Positions 1 through 5,472 of a stretch of 6,785 bases of DNA are shown one piece after another. The notes under the pieces were generated by a model that made no database searches, had not been told where the DNA came from, and saw only the letters and a list, made by a program, of their open reading frames with translations. The position numbers were made by a program, and so were the translations under genes. Location of the stretch: positions 1-6,785 of the forward strand of contig JANYFQ010000052.1 in the NCBI GenBank assembly GCA_025362615.1, in the 5' to 3' direction. This stretch comes from Hymenobacter sp. Its GTDB lineage: Bacteria > Bacteroidota > Bacteroidia > Cytophagales > Hymenobacteraceae. The first letter of the stretch is position 1, and every line of letters starts with the position of its first letter.

Positions 1-325
1 CGAAACCGAAGCCGCCCTCGAAGCCGAAGAAAAAGCCGCCAAGGCCGCCCGCGCCGCCGCCAAGCTCGCCGGCCCCGCGCCCGCCCCGGCGGCCCCCATC
101 ACCCCGCCCAAACGCCGCGCCACCTTCGCCGAAAAGAAAGAATACGAGCAGCTCGAAACCGCAATGGCGGCGCTGGAAACCGAGAAGGCGCAGCTTACCG
201 ACAAGCTCAACGGCGGCAGCGGCTCGCCCCAGGATTTTGCCGCCTGGGGCGCCCGCTTGCAGGCCCTCGGCCAGGAGATGGAAACCAAGGAAAGCCGCTG
301 GTTGGAGCTGGCCGAGTTGGGGTAA
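1..325 (+). CDS. ABC-F family ATPase (Uup-like), C-terminal end, partial
   Basis: This is the last 107 codons of a gene that begins left of the window, ending at TAA 323-325. An Ala/Glu-rich helix (visible residues 1-22) is followed by a Pro/Ala linker (23-36), a basic stretch PKRR, and two charged helices (about 43-69 and 78-104) with the pattern FAEKKEYEQLE and ETKESRWLELAEL. That is the coiled-coil C-terminal domain (ABC_tran_CTD) of Uup-type ABC-F proteins. These are cytosolic twin-ATPase proteins without membrane segments that act on ribosomes or branched DNA; in Uup the C-terminal coiled coil binds DNA. The ATPase domains are outside the window, so the subtype (Uup versus another ABC-F with a CTD) rests only on the tail. 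Transcription probably stops in the REP-like hairpins that begin right at the stop codon. Confidence 0.8.
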   Translation, partial: ETEAALEAEEKAAKAARAAAKLAGPAPAPAAPITPPKRRATFAEKKEYEQLETAMAALETEKAQLTDKLNGGSGSPQDFAAWGARLQALGQEMETKESRWLELAELG

Positions 326-393
326 CGCGGGTTTTCAACCCGCGCGTGGGGGCGGAGCAACGGCCTGACGCGCGGGTTGAAAACCCGCGCTAC
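322..393. repeat. REP-like inverted hairpin pair between convergent genes
   Basis: Two 22-base arms (326-347 and 368-389) are perfect reverse complements separated by 20 bases; with one mismatch the pairing extends to 322-393. Each arm is also a hairpin by itself: CGCGGGTT and AACCCGCG around a three-base loop (TTC in the first, GAA in the second). A doublet of inverted palindromes is the usual architecture of REP/REPIN elements, which are spread by RAYT transposases encoded elsewhere. It lies between the end of the ABC-F gene and the end of the lipoprotein gene on the other strand, so it could also act as a bidirectional transcription terminator, although no T-run follows it. The dispersed-repeat identity is inferred from structure; copies elsewhere in the genome cannot be seen here. 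Confidence 0.7.
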
Positions 394-405
394 GGCGAAG
401 CGTCC

Positions 406-1245
406 TTACCGCTGCCGCGTTTGCTCAAAGCCCAAATCAACACCCATTCCATCGCGCACGGGCAGGCGCAGCAGCAGGCCGTCGGCGGTGTCGAAGCGGG
501 GCAGATAGACGTAGCCGCGCACCTGCTGGCCGGGTGCGAGCGTGACCTTGCGCAGGGCGTACTCTTGCAGGTTCGCGGCGCGGGCTTGTAGCACGTCGGC
601 GGTGATGGCCTGCTGCATTTTGTTGGCCGCCGACGATACGTTGTAGGCTAGGGCAATATCGGAGAGGGCGGCGCGGCTTTGCACCTGCCCCACAGTTTCG
701 CGCCGGCCGATGCTGGCCACGTCGGCCACCACGCTGGTCAGGCTCAGGGCCACGCCCAGCCAGTCGATGCGGGCGGCGCGGCGGGCCAGCGCCTCCGCAT
801 TTTCGGTGAGCTGACGAATTTCGGGCTCGGGGTCGAAAGCCGGCAGCGGAGCGGCCGGCAGCGACGCTACTGCCTGGGCCACCGGCCACACGGCCGCCGC
901 CTGCGTAGCCGACAGCTGCTGGCCAGCCGTGGGTTTTACCACCCGGGTGCCGTTCAGCACTGGCGGCTTGTTTTCGCGGCTGGGCGTGCAGTTGATGGCT
1001 TCGGGCGTTACCACCACCGCCCGCCGCGACAGGTTGCGGTATTCGGCTTCAAACACCAGCCGGCCCGGCTCGTAGCACACAAAGCTGAGGCGGGTTTCCA
1101 CGCTGTCGGCCGCGCCCACGGCTTGCTCGCGGCCCTCGGCCCATTGGTCGGTGGCCTGCGCCGGCTTCACGTTTAGCTGGAGGATGGGCGCACAGCTGGT
1201 GCTAAACACCATTAGCAAGCCGCCCAAAGCGTAGGGAGTTTTCAT
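406..1245 (-). CDS. Hypothetical lipoprotein
   Basis: A 279-residue protein I do not recognise as a named family. It starts with a lipoprotein-type signal: basic MKTPY, a hydrophobic core (ALGGLLMVF), and the lipobox-like STSC with the probable lipidated cysteine at residue 18. An upstream ATG at 1305 would put 20 extra Arg/Pro-rich residues before the signal peptide, so the ATG at 1243-1245 is preferred. Residues 50-85 and 231-275 look like beta strands (RLVFEAEYRNLS; LAPGQQVRGYVYLPRF), with a helical, Ala-rich insert between them (about 140-230). A two-part beta domain facing the periplasm, or exposed on the outer membrane, is a reasonable inference. No catalytic motif is seen. It lies 96 bases downstream of DUF952 on the same strand, probably as a separate unit, since TACTTTG, close to a -7 box, sits just before its ATG. 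Confidence 0.72.
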   Translation of the reverse strand: MKTPYALGGLLMVFSTSCAPILQLNVKPAQATDQWAEGREQAVGAADSVETRLSFVCYEPGRLVFEAEYRNLSRRAVVVTPEAINCTPSRENKPPVLNGTRVVKPTAGQQLSATQAAAVWPVAQAVASLPAAPLPAFDPEPEIRQLTENAEALARRAARIDWLGVALSLTSVVADVASIGRRETVGQVQSRAALSDIALAYNVSSAANKMQQAITADVLQARAANLQEYALRKVTLAPGQQVRGYVYLPRFDTADGLLLRLPVRDGMGVDLGFEQTRQR

Positions 1246-1248
1246 CAC

Positions 1249-1261
1249 CCGGCAAAGTAGA
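1249..1261 (-). promoter_or_regulatory. Possible -7 box for the lipoprotein gene
   Basis: Read on the minus strand, TACTTTG lies six bases before the lipoprotein ATG. It matches the Bacteroidota -7 consensus TAnnTTTG except that the spacer is one base short. No TTG was found at the expected -33 distance. If it is real, the transcript would be nearly leaderless. Confidence 0.25.
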
Positions 1262-1270
1262 AGAGTGGTA

Positions 1271-1299
1271 CTTGCGGGAGGCCGCCGCAAGCGTTGCGG
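1271..1299. repeat. Small overlapping palindromes between DUF952 and the lipoprotein
   Basis: CTTGCGG (1271-1277) pairs perfectly with CCGCAAG (1285-1291). The second segment can instead pair with TTGCGG (1294-1299), giving CCGCAA-GCG-TTGCGG. The two hairpins exclude each other. Neither is followed by a T-run on either strand, so a role as terminator of the DUF952 transcript is only possible, not shown. Confidence 0.35.
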
Positions 1300-1341
1300 T
1301 TGCATCTGCCCAAAAAATTACGTCCGTACATTCTACACCAC

Positions 1342-1686
1342 TCAGAGAAGCTCCTGCGGCAGCGAAAGCTGGCCGTTTACTTCCCCGAACGGCCAGCAGC
1401 GCGTGATGGCCCCCAGCGGCACCGGCCCGAAGACATGGGTAAAAAACGCTTCACGGCTGTTCACCCAGTTGCGCTCGTGCCGCACGCCGGCGGCGCTCAG
1501 CACGGCCTCGTCAATTTCCAGCAGCAGCAGCGCGGCCCGCCCGGCGTAGTAGCGGCGGGCCGTTTCAAGCACCTGGGCCTGCCCGGAAGTGTGAATGAAG
1601 CCTTCGGCCGCCAGGTCGGTGCTGGCGAAAAAGCCCGTGGCCTGGGCGGTTTTCCAATCAGCCCAATCGGCAATGCGGTAAGTCAT
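1342..1686 (-). CDS. DUF952 family protein
   Basis: A 114-residue cytosolic protein that covers the whole DUF952 family length. Family hallmarks are an opening YRIADWADW motif (3-11), AEGFIHTS (27-34), a hydrophobic strand LLLLEID (53-59), and FFTHVFGPVPLGAI near the end (81-94). The longer frame from 1782 adds 32 residues without family similarity, so the ATG at 1684-1686 directly before TYRIAD is chosen. The biochemical role is not established. I recall the family being grouped by fold with ADP-ribosyltransferase-like domains, in which the histidine of the FIH motif would be a ligand contact; that is memory, not something the sequence proves. The gene is divergent from DUF3467 across a long spacer and is followed by the lipoprotein gene on the same strand. 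Confidence 0.85.
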   Translation of the reverse strand: MTYRIADWADWKTAQATGFFASTDLAAEGFIHTSGQAQVLETARRYYAGRAALLLLEIDEAVLSAAGVRHERNWVNSREAFFTHVFGPVPLGAITRCWPFGEVNGQLSLPQELL

Positions 1687-1740
1687 TTTATTCAAATGAG
1701 TGAATGAGTAAGATGCGAACGCAGCGGCAAGTTCGTGTGG

Positions 1741-1816
1741 GGGCAGTGGTCGGGCGAATTTCCAAAGGGTTTGTCCGGCCACTGCGGTGGGAACGATTCG
1801 CCCGCTGACCCTGCCC
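1741..1816. repeat. Nested inverted repeats with two alternative pairings
   Basis: The left arm 1741-1759 can pair with 1796-1816 in three helices: GGGCGAAT with ATTCGCCC, GGTC with GACC, and GGGCAG with CTGCCC, with small bulges. TTCC 1760-1763 with GGAA 1790-1793 extends the stem inward. The same left arm (1743-1753) can instead pair with 1775-1785 (GCAGTGG with CCACTGC, continuing through one G-U pair when read on the plus strand). The two folds cannot coexist. It may be a regulatory leader of DUF952, a decayed REP-type element, or a protein-binding site; nothing here decides between them. Confidence 0.5.
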
Positions 1817-1924
1817 GAGGACCCATTGGCCCGCTTGGTTGAAACGCTGTGGAACCGGATTTTCCGGCAATTTGCTAAAGATAGCAGGGTAGCACAGCGT
1901 CAGCGTACACCTGATTGCCCGCGT

Positions 1925-1932
1925 TACCTTTG
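1925..1932 (+). promoter_or_regulatory. Probable -7 promoter box for DUF3467
   Basis: TACCTTTG is an exact match to the Bacteroidota sigma-factor -7 consensus TAnnTTTG. It would start a transcript near 1939 with an untranslated leader of about 60 bases before the DUF3467 ATG. No clear TTG element lies about 19-21 bases upstream, so the promoter is supported by one half only. Confidence 0.5.
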
Positions 1933-1998
1933 CCTTCTGGTAATTTCATTCATTTTCGGGCATTGGTGGCCGACGGCCCAGCCCACTACTTACGCTCC

Positions 1999-2328
1999 AT
2001 GCAACCCCAAGACCAAAACCCCCAACCCGACCCCAACGCCCTCAACATTGAGCTTTCCGAGGCCATGGCCGAGGGCGAATACGCCAACCTGGCCATGATT
2101 GCGCACAGCAACAGCGAGTTCGTGATTGATTTCATCCGCATGATGCCGGGCTTGCCCAAGGCCAAGGTGAAGGCCCGCATCGTTGTCACGCCCGAGCACG
2201 CCAAGCGCCTGCTGGCGGCGCTGGCCGAAAACATCGAGCGCTACGAGCAGGCCCACGGGCAGGTGAAGGTGCAAAACGATGCCCCGAGCTACCCGATGAA
2301 CTTCGGGGGCGCGGTGGGGGAGGCGTAG
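1999..2328 (+). CDS. DUF3467 family protein
   Basis: A 109-residue soluble protein. After a disordered Pro/Gln/Asn-rich tail (1-15) comes the single DUF3467 domain: EGEYANLAMIAHSNSEF (26-41), FVIDFIRMMPGLPKAKVKAR (41-60), then the IVVTPEHAKRLLAALAENIERYE helix region (61-83). It matches the family's usual compact length. The frame is open from 1915, but the extra 28 residues are unlike the family, so the ATG at 1999 is preferred. The molecular role is unknown. From general knowledge the gene often follows rpoC in Bacteroidota; here it stands alone between DUF952 and DUF3891 with its own promoter-like box and terminator. It may therefore be a relocated or second copy. Confidence 0.9.
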   Translation: MQPQDQNPQPDPNALNIELSEAMAEGEYANLAMIAHSNSEFVIDFIRMMPGLPKAKVKARIVVTPEHAKRLLAALAENIERYEQAHGQVKVQNDAPSYPMNFGGAVGEA

Positions 2329-2356
2329 GCCGGGCCGGCCAAATGCAACCCCCGGG

Positions 2357-2403
2357 CGGCGGCGTAAGTAAGCGGAAACGCTTGTTCACGCCGCCGTTTT
2401 TTT
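2357..2403 (+). terminator. Strong intrinsic terminator, ending at the next start codon
   Basis: A 9-bp GC stem (CGGCGGCGT 2357-2365 with ACGCCGCCG 2388-2396) encloses a second hairpin AAGCG-GAAA-CGCTT (2370-2383) with a GNRA-type tetraloop, and is followed directly by seven T residues (2397-2403). It lies 28 bases after the DUF3467 stop and should end that transcript. The last T is immediately followed by the ATG of the DUF3891 gene at 2404, leaving no room for a separate leader after the hairpin. Confidence 0.85.
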
Positions 2404-3153
2404 ATGATTGTCAATCCTTCGCCTGCCGGGTGGCAGGTCGTGTACCAGCAGGCGCACGCGCTGCTGGCATCCCAGCTGGCGTATGCCTGGCCTGCAACGA
2501 CGCTCCCGCCCGCCCGCTGGGTGGGGCTGCTGGCGGCCATCGCGCAGCACGACGACGAGCAGGAGGCCTGGCGCGGGCGCGGCGGGCACCACGGCCTGAC
2601 GCCCGTCGGGGCCCCGGCCAACTTCACCCAAAAAGAATTTTCGCTCGGCCAGGTCCGGGAACTGCTGGCCGCCGCCCGCTTCCAGGGGCAGTGGCGGAGC
2701 CTGCTCACGAGCCTGCACCTGAGCTGCTTGTACGAGGAGCTGCGCGGCTCCAAGCAGGAAACCACCAATTTTCTCGACGAACTCAAACGCCAGCAAGCGG
2801 CCTGGACAAAGGCCCTCGGCATCAGCAAAGCCGAAGCCCGCCAGGCCTACGACCTGTTGCACTGGGCCGACCGCCTCAGCCTCATCCTCTGCCGGCAGGA
2901 ACTGCCCGAAATGGGCCGCGAGCTGGAAATTTACCACCACCCGCTGGGCAAAGGCAGCCACTACGTGAGCCAGCCCGCCGGGCCGGGCACGGCCGTGGTG
3001 GTGCGCCCGTGGCCCTTTGCCGCGCCCGAATTCGAGGCGAGCGTGGAGGTGTCGAACCTGAACCGCCTGGCATTTGCCGACGATGCCGACCTGGCCCAGG
3101 CATTGCGCGAAGCACCGGTTGAAACGGTGCGCTGGACGCTGAAGCGGGGTTAA
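2404..3153 (+). CDS. DUF3891 family protein
   Basis: A 249-residue soluble protein of the DUF3891 family, which typically opens MIV and has a motif of the form Q-x-x-H-A-x-L-A near residue 16-22; here it is QQAHALLASQLAYAWP (15-30). Further conserved-looking blocks are AIAQHDDE..W (46-56), SLHLSCLYEELRG (103-115) and YDLLHWADRLSLILC (149-163). The rest (about 175-248) contains beta strands. H18, H49-D50 and D156 fall in the order H...HD...D known from HD-type metal-dependent hydrolases. That is my inference, since no activity is known to me for the family. The start at 2404 fits the family's N-terminus although it abuts a terminator. The stop codon 3151-3153 lies inside the left end of the following inverted-repeat element. 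Confidence 0.85.
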   Translation: MIVNPSPAGWQVVYQQAHALLASQLAYAWPATTLPPARWVGLLAAIAQHDDEQEAWRGRGGHHGLTPVGAPANFTQKEFSLGQVRELLAAARFQGQWRSLLTSLHLSCLYEELRGSKQETTNFLDELKRQQAAWTKALGISKAEARQAYDLLHWADRLSLILCRQELPEMGRELEIYHHPLGKGSHYVSQPAGPGTAVVVRPWPFAAPEFEASVEVSNLNRLAFADDADLAQALREAPVETVRWTLKRG

Positions 3154-3299
3154 TTGTTGAATCGTTGCATGGCTAAATTGTTAGTCGTTCTGGGGTGGAC
3201 GTTCTAGGATAAGTCCCGCAGTAGTGAAACGCAGGGAGCGCAGTGCCGTTCAAGGGCCGTATGAGCAACAATTTAGCAATGCGACAATTCGGCAATTAA
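3150..3299. repeat. MITE-like inverted-repeat element or large stem-loop
   Basis: The ends 3150-3186 and 3263-3299 are imperfect inverted repeats, 30 of 37 positions matching. They are AT-rich (built from AATTGTT-like units such as CTAAATTGTT) in an otherwise GC-rich region. The 76-base middle is GC-richer and carries three CGCAG words (3217, 3230, 3239). The element fills almost the whole gap between DUF3891 and the YihY-type gene and supplies the DUF3891 stop codon. A miniature transposable element, a structured RNA or a processing/termination hairpin would each fit. No target-site duplication is clear beyond TTAA/TTAA at the tips, which is part of the repeat itself. Confidence 0.6.
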
Positions 3300-3305
3300 A
3301 AAATC

Positions 3306-4280
3306 ATGGCACATTACAAGTTTGCGGATATTCTGAAGCTGCTCAAAACCACGGCCGGCGAGTTTGTCGAAAATAATTCCTTCCGGCACGCGGCGGCGCT
3401 TTCGTACTACACCATTTTTTCGTTGCCGCCGCTGCTGCTCATCGTCATCACGGCGGCCAGTGCGGTTTATGGGCGCGAAGCCGTGACGGGGCAGGTGTAC
3501 GGGCAGCTGCGCGGCCTCGTCGGCCCCGATTCGGCCAAGTTTCTACAGGATGCCATTGCCCAGTTCACGCTGCAAGACCGCAGTGCGGTGGCCACCGTCA
3601 TCGGCGTGGCGACGCTGATTTTCGCCGCTACCACGTTTTTCGTCACGCTCCAGGAAAGCATCAACGACATCTGGAACGTGAAGGTGAAACCCACCGACGT
3701 GCGCGGCGGCGTGGGCGGGTTTGTGCGGCAGCGGTTTCTCTCGTTCGGGCTGATTTTGAGCGTGGCCCTGCTGCTGCTCATTTCCTTTGTGCTGAGCGCG
3801 GTGCTGTCGGCCTTTACCGGCTGGTTGCAGCAGCTGCTACCGGCGGTGGGCGTGGTGGTGCTGCAACTGGTTGATTTTGTGCTGTCGATGGGCCTCACGA
3901 CGCTGCTTTTCGCCATGATTTACCGGTTTCTGCCCGACGCCATCATCCGGTGGCGCGACGTGAGCGTGGGAGCCTTCATCACGGCGTTGTTCTTCGTGCT
4001 GGGCAAGTTTCTGATTGCCTTTTACATCGCCAAATCCAGCCCCGGCTCGGCGTTTGGGGCGGCGGGGTCGGCCATTGTGCTGCTGCTGTGGGTCAATTAC
4101 TCGTCGCTCATCATCTTCTTCGGGGCCGAGTTCACCCAGGAATTTGCCGACACTTACGGCCAGACCGTGCAGCCCAAAGCCTACGCCGTGCGGGTCAAAA
4201 CCGTGGAAGTACGCCCCGAAGAAACCAAAGAAGCCCTGGCCACCGGCCGGCCGAAGGCCGAAGGAAAGTGGGAAAAGTAA
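3306..4280 (+). CDS. YihY/BrkB family inner-membrane protein
   Basis: A 324-residue protein with the six-helix layout of the YihY/virulence factor BrkB family (formerly mis-annotated as RNase BN). Predicted membrane segments are about 33-53, 93-116, 145-170, 180-208, 218-241 and 253-275. Family hallmarks are the N-terminal HAAALSYYTIFSLPPLLL (28-45), the amphipathic FFVTLQESINDIWNVK (111-126), YRFLPDA (206-212), W216 and VGAFITALFFVLGKFLI (221-237), and the last helix with GSAIVLLLWVNYSSLIIFFGAEF. A charged cytoplasmic tail follows (from about 290). The transport or lipid role of the family is not settled. The length is usual for the family. The ATG at 3306 follows an A-rich stretch at the edge of the inverted-repeat element. 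The gene converges on rlmN with only 13 bases between the stops. Confidence 0.93.
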   Translation: MAHYKFADILKLLKTTAGEFVENNSFRHAAALSYYTIFSLPPLLLIVITAASAVYGREAVTGQVYGQLRGLVGPDSAKFLQDAIAQFTLQDRSAVATVIGVATLIFAATTFFVTLQESINDIWNVKVKPTDVRGGVGGFVRQRFLSFGLILSVALLLLISFVLSAVLSAFTGWLQQLLPAVGVVVLQLVDFVLSMGLTTLLFAMIYRFLPDAIIRWRDVSVGAFITALFFVLGKFLIAFYIAKSSPGSAFGAAGSAIVLLLWVNYSSLIIFFGAEFTQEFADTYGQTVQPKAYAVRVKTVEVRPEETKEALATGRPKAEGKWEK

Positions 4281-4293
4281 GCCGCCCGGTGCG

Positions 4294-5352
4294 CTACTGC
4301 TTCACCGCCAACTGCCCGCAGGCGGCATCAATGTCTTTGCCCCGGCTGCGCCGGATGTTGGTTTGCACGCCCCGGTCGAATAAAAACTTGTGGAAGGCGG
4401 TGATTTTGTCGTCCTCCGCGTTTTTGTAGTTGGCGTTTTCGATGGGGTTGTATTCAATCAAATTGACCTTGCAGGGCAGCCACTTAGTGATTTTGTAGAG
4501 TTCGGCGGCATCGTCGAGTCCGTCATTGAAGTTCTCGAACACAATGTATTCGTAGGTGACTTTGCGGGTCGTTTTTTCGTGGTAGTATTGCAAAGCGTCC
4601 TTGAGCGCGGCCAGCGAGTTGGCCTCGTTGATGGGCATTATTTCGTTGCGCTTGGCATCGGTGGGCGCGTGCAGGCTCAGGGCGAGGTTGGTTTTGAGGT
4701 CGTCGTCGGCCAGCTTTTTTATCATTTTGGCAATGCCGGCGGTGCTGATGGTGATGCGGCGGGCGGCCATGTTCAGCCCATCCACGGCCGTGATGCGGCG
4801 TACGCTTTCGGCCACGTTGGCGTAGTTGAGTAGCGGTTCGCCCATGCCCATGTACACGATGTTGGTGAGCGGCGTACCGTACTGCCGCTCGCACTGCTCG
4901 CGGATGCGCACCACCTGGTCGTAAATCTCGGCCGCGTCGAGGTTGCGCTTGCGGTCCATGTAGCCGGTGGCGCAAAACTTACAGGTCAGCGAGCAGCCTA
5001 CCTGCGAGCTAATGCAGGCCGTCATCCGTTGGTCGTGCGGGATGAGGACGCCTTCGACAATGTTGCCGTCGTGCAGCCGGAAGGCCGATTTAAGGGTGCC
5101 GTCGTTGCTGAGCTGCTCGCTCTGCACCGTCACGCCGTTTATCACGAAGTGCGCCGCGAGCAACTCGCGGGTGGCCAGGCTCAGGTTGTTCATCGCCTCA
5201 AACGAGGCGGCGGTATTTTTCCAGAGCCACTCGGTTATTTGCTTGGCGCGGAAGGGTTTTTCGCCGTGGGCCACCAGAAACGCCTTCAGTTCCTCAACCG
5301 GCAGCTTGCGGATGTCCTTTTTGGCGGGGGCGAGGGCGAGTTCTAACAACAT
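4294..5352 (-). CDS. rlmN: RlmN, dual-specificity 23S rRNA/tRNA adenine-C2 methyltransferase
   Basis: A 352-residue radical-SAM methylase that adds a methyl group to C2 of A2503 in 23S rRNA and of A37 in some tRNAs, improving decoding accuracy. The iron-sulfur motif is C120-SLT-C124-KF-C127. C113, seven residues before it, and C345 in DIDAACGQL correspond to the two catalytic cysteines of E. coli RlmN (118 and 355). MGMGEPLLN (168-176) is the SAM-binding GEP motif, and SLHAPTD (226-232) is also typical. An N-terminal helical domain (10-75) binds RNA. The frame is open 49 residues further upstream, but MLLELALAP at 5350-5352 fits the family and lies four bases after a consensus -7 box. The gene is complete, with all key residues present. 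Confidence 0.97.
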   Translation of the reverse strand: MLLELALAPAKKDIRKLPVEELKAFLVAHGEKPFRAKQITEWLWKNTAASFEAMNNLSLATRELLAAHFVINGVTVQSEQLSNDGTLKSAFRLHDGNIVEGVLIPHDQRMTACISSQVGCSLTCKFCATGYMDRKRNLDAAEIYDQVVRIREQCERQYGTPLTNIVYMGMGEPLLNYANVAESVRRITAVDGLNMAARRITISTAGIAKMIKKLADDDLKTNLALSLHAPTDAKRNEIMPINEANSLAALKDALQYYHEKTTRKVTYEYIVFENFNDGLDDAAELYKITKWLPCKVNLIEYNPIENANYKNAEDDKITAFHKFLFDRGVQTNIRRSRGKDIDAACGQLAVKQ

Positions 5353-5472
5353 CGTACAAAGGTACAAACGGGCCGGGTGCGGGGTTCCGCGGGCCGAAAT
5401 TTTGGCGGGCGGGGCGTATTTTGCAGGGGCATACCAACGCAGTCGTAATTTCAGCAGCAAGCCGCCGTCGCC
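5353..5472. promoter_or_regulatory. Divergent promoter region of rlmN and the toxin-antitoxin operon
   Basis: These 120 bases separate two divergent starts. The rlmN side has its own -7 box. On the plus strand TATTTTG (5417-5423) is one T short of the -7 consensus and lies about 50 bases before the antitoxin ATG; the TTTG at 5401-5404 is too close to serve as its -33 element. I found no convincing palindromic operator for the antitoxin. Confidence 0.35.
5357..5364 (-). promoter_or_regulatory. -7 promoter box of rlmN, probably leaderless
   Basis: On the minus strand TACCTTTG exactly matches TAnnTTTG and ends only four bases before the rlmN ATG. Transcription starting the usual few bases downstream would begin at or next to the start codon, giving a leaderless mRNA. 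A clear TTG at -33 is not visible; a TTTG lies directly against the box instead. Confidence 0.55.

Larger units (their letters stand above)
1687..1998. other. Divergent intergenic spacer (DUF952 / DUF3467)
   Basis: This 312-base stretch has no credible gene: the short frames crossing it show no recognisable domain and lie out of frame with the flanking genes. It holds a tandem octamer near the DUF952 start (AATGAGTG 1695-1702, AATGAGTA 1703-1710), a nested inverted-repeat block (1741-1816), a small hairpin CCGGA-TTT-TCCGG (1855-1867), and a -7-like box facing DUF3467 (1925-1932). Composition becomes more AT-rich around 1860-1960, as expected for promoter DNA. Confidence 0.6.

Noticed and set aside
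679..1176. A plus-strand frame antisense to the lipoprotein gene
   Set aside because: His/Gly/Arg-rich translation with no domain pattern; the minus-strand frame has a proper signal peptide and extends further.
1787..2098. A short plus-strand frame across the spacer and the start of DUF3467
   Set aside because: It ends out of frame inside DUF3467, has no recognisable domain, and covers the promoter-like DNA.
2343..3122. A 259-codon plus-strand frame over DUF3891
   Set aside because: It overlaps DUF3891 in another frame, is Arg/Pro/Gly-rich and resembles no family, whereas the DUF3891 frame has conserved motifs.
3217..3243. Triple CGCAG word as a possible iteron or tandem repeat
   Set aside because: The spacing is unequal (8 and 4 bases between words) and the words are too short to exceed chance in GC-rich DNA.
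4281..4293. Terminator between the convergent YihY-type gene and rlmN
   Set aside because: Only 13 bases with no hairpin or T-run; the genes probably terminate inside each other's 3' ends.
4390..4833. A Val/Gly-rich plus-strand frame antisense to rlmN
   Set aside because: A mirror of the conserved rlmN coding sequence; such Val-rich frames arise from the codon bias of the real gene.
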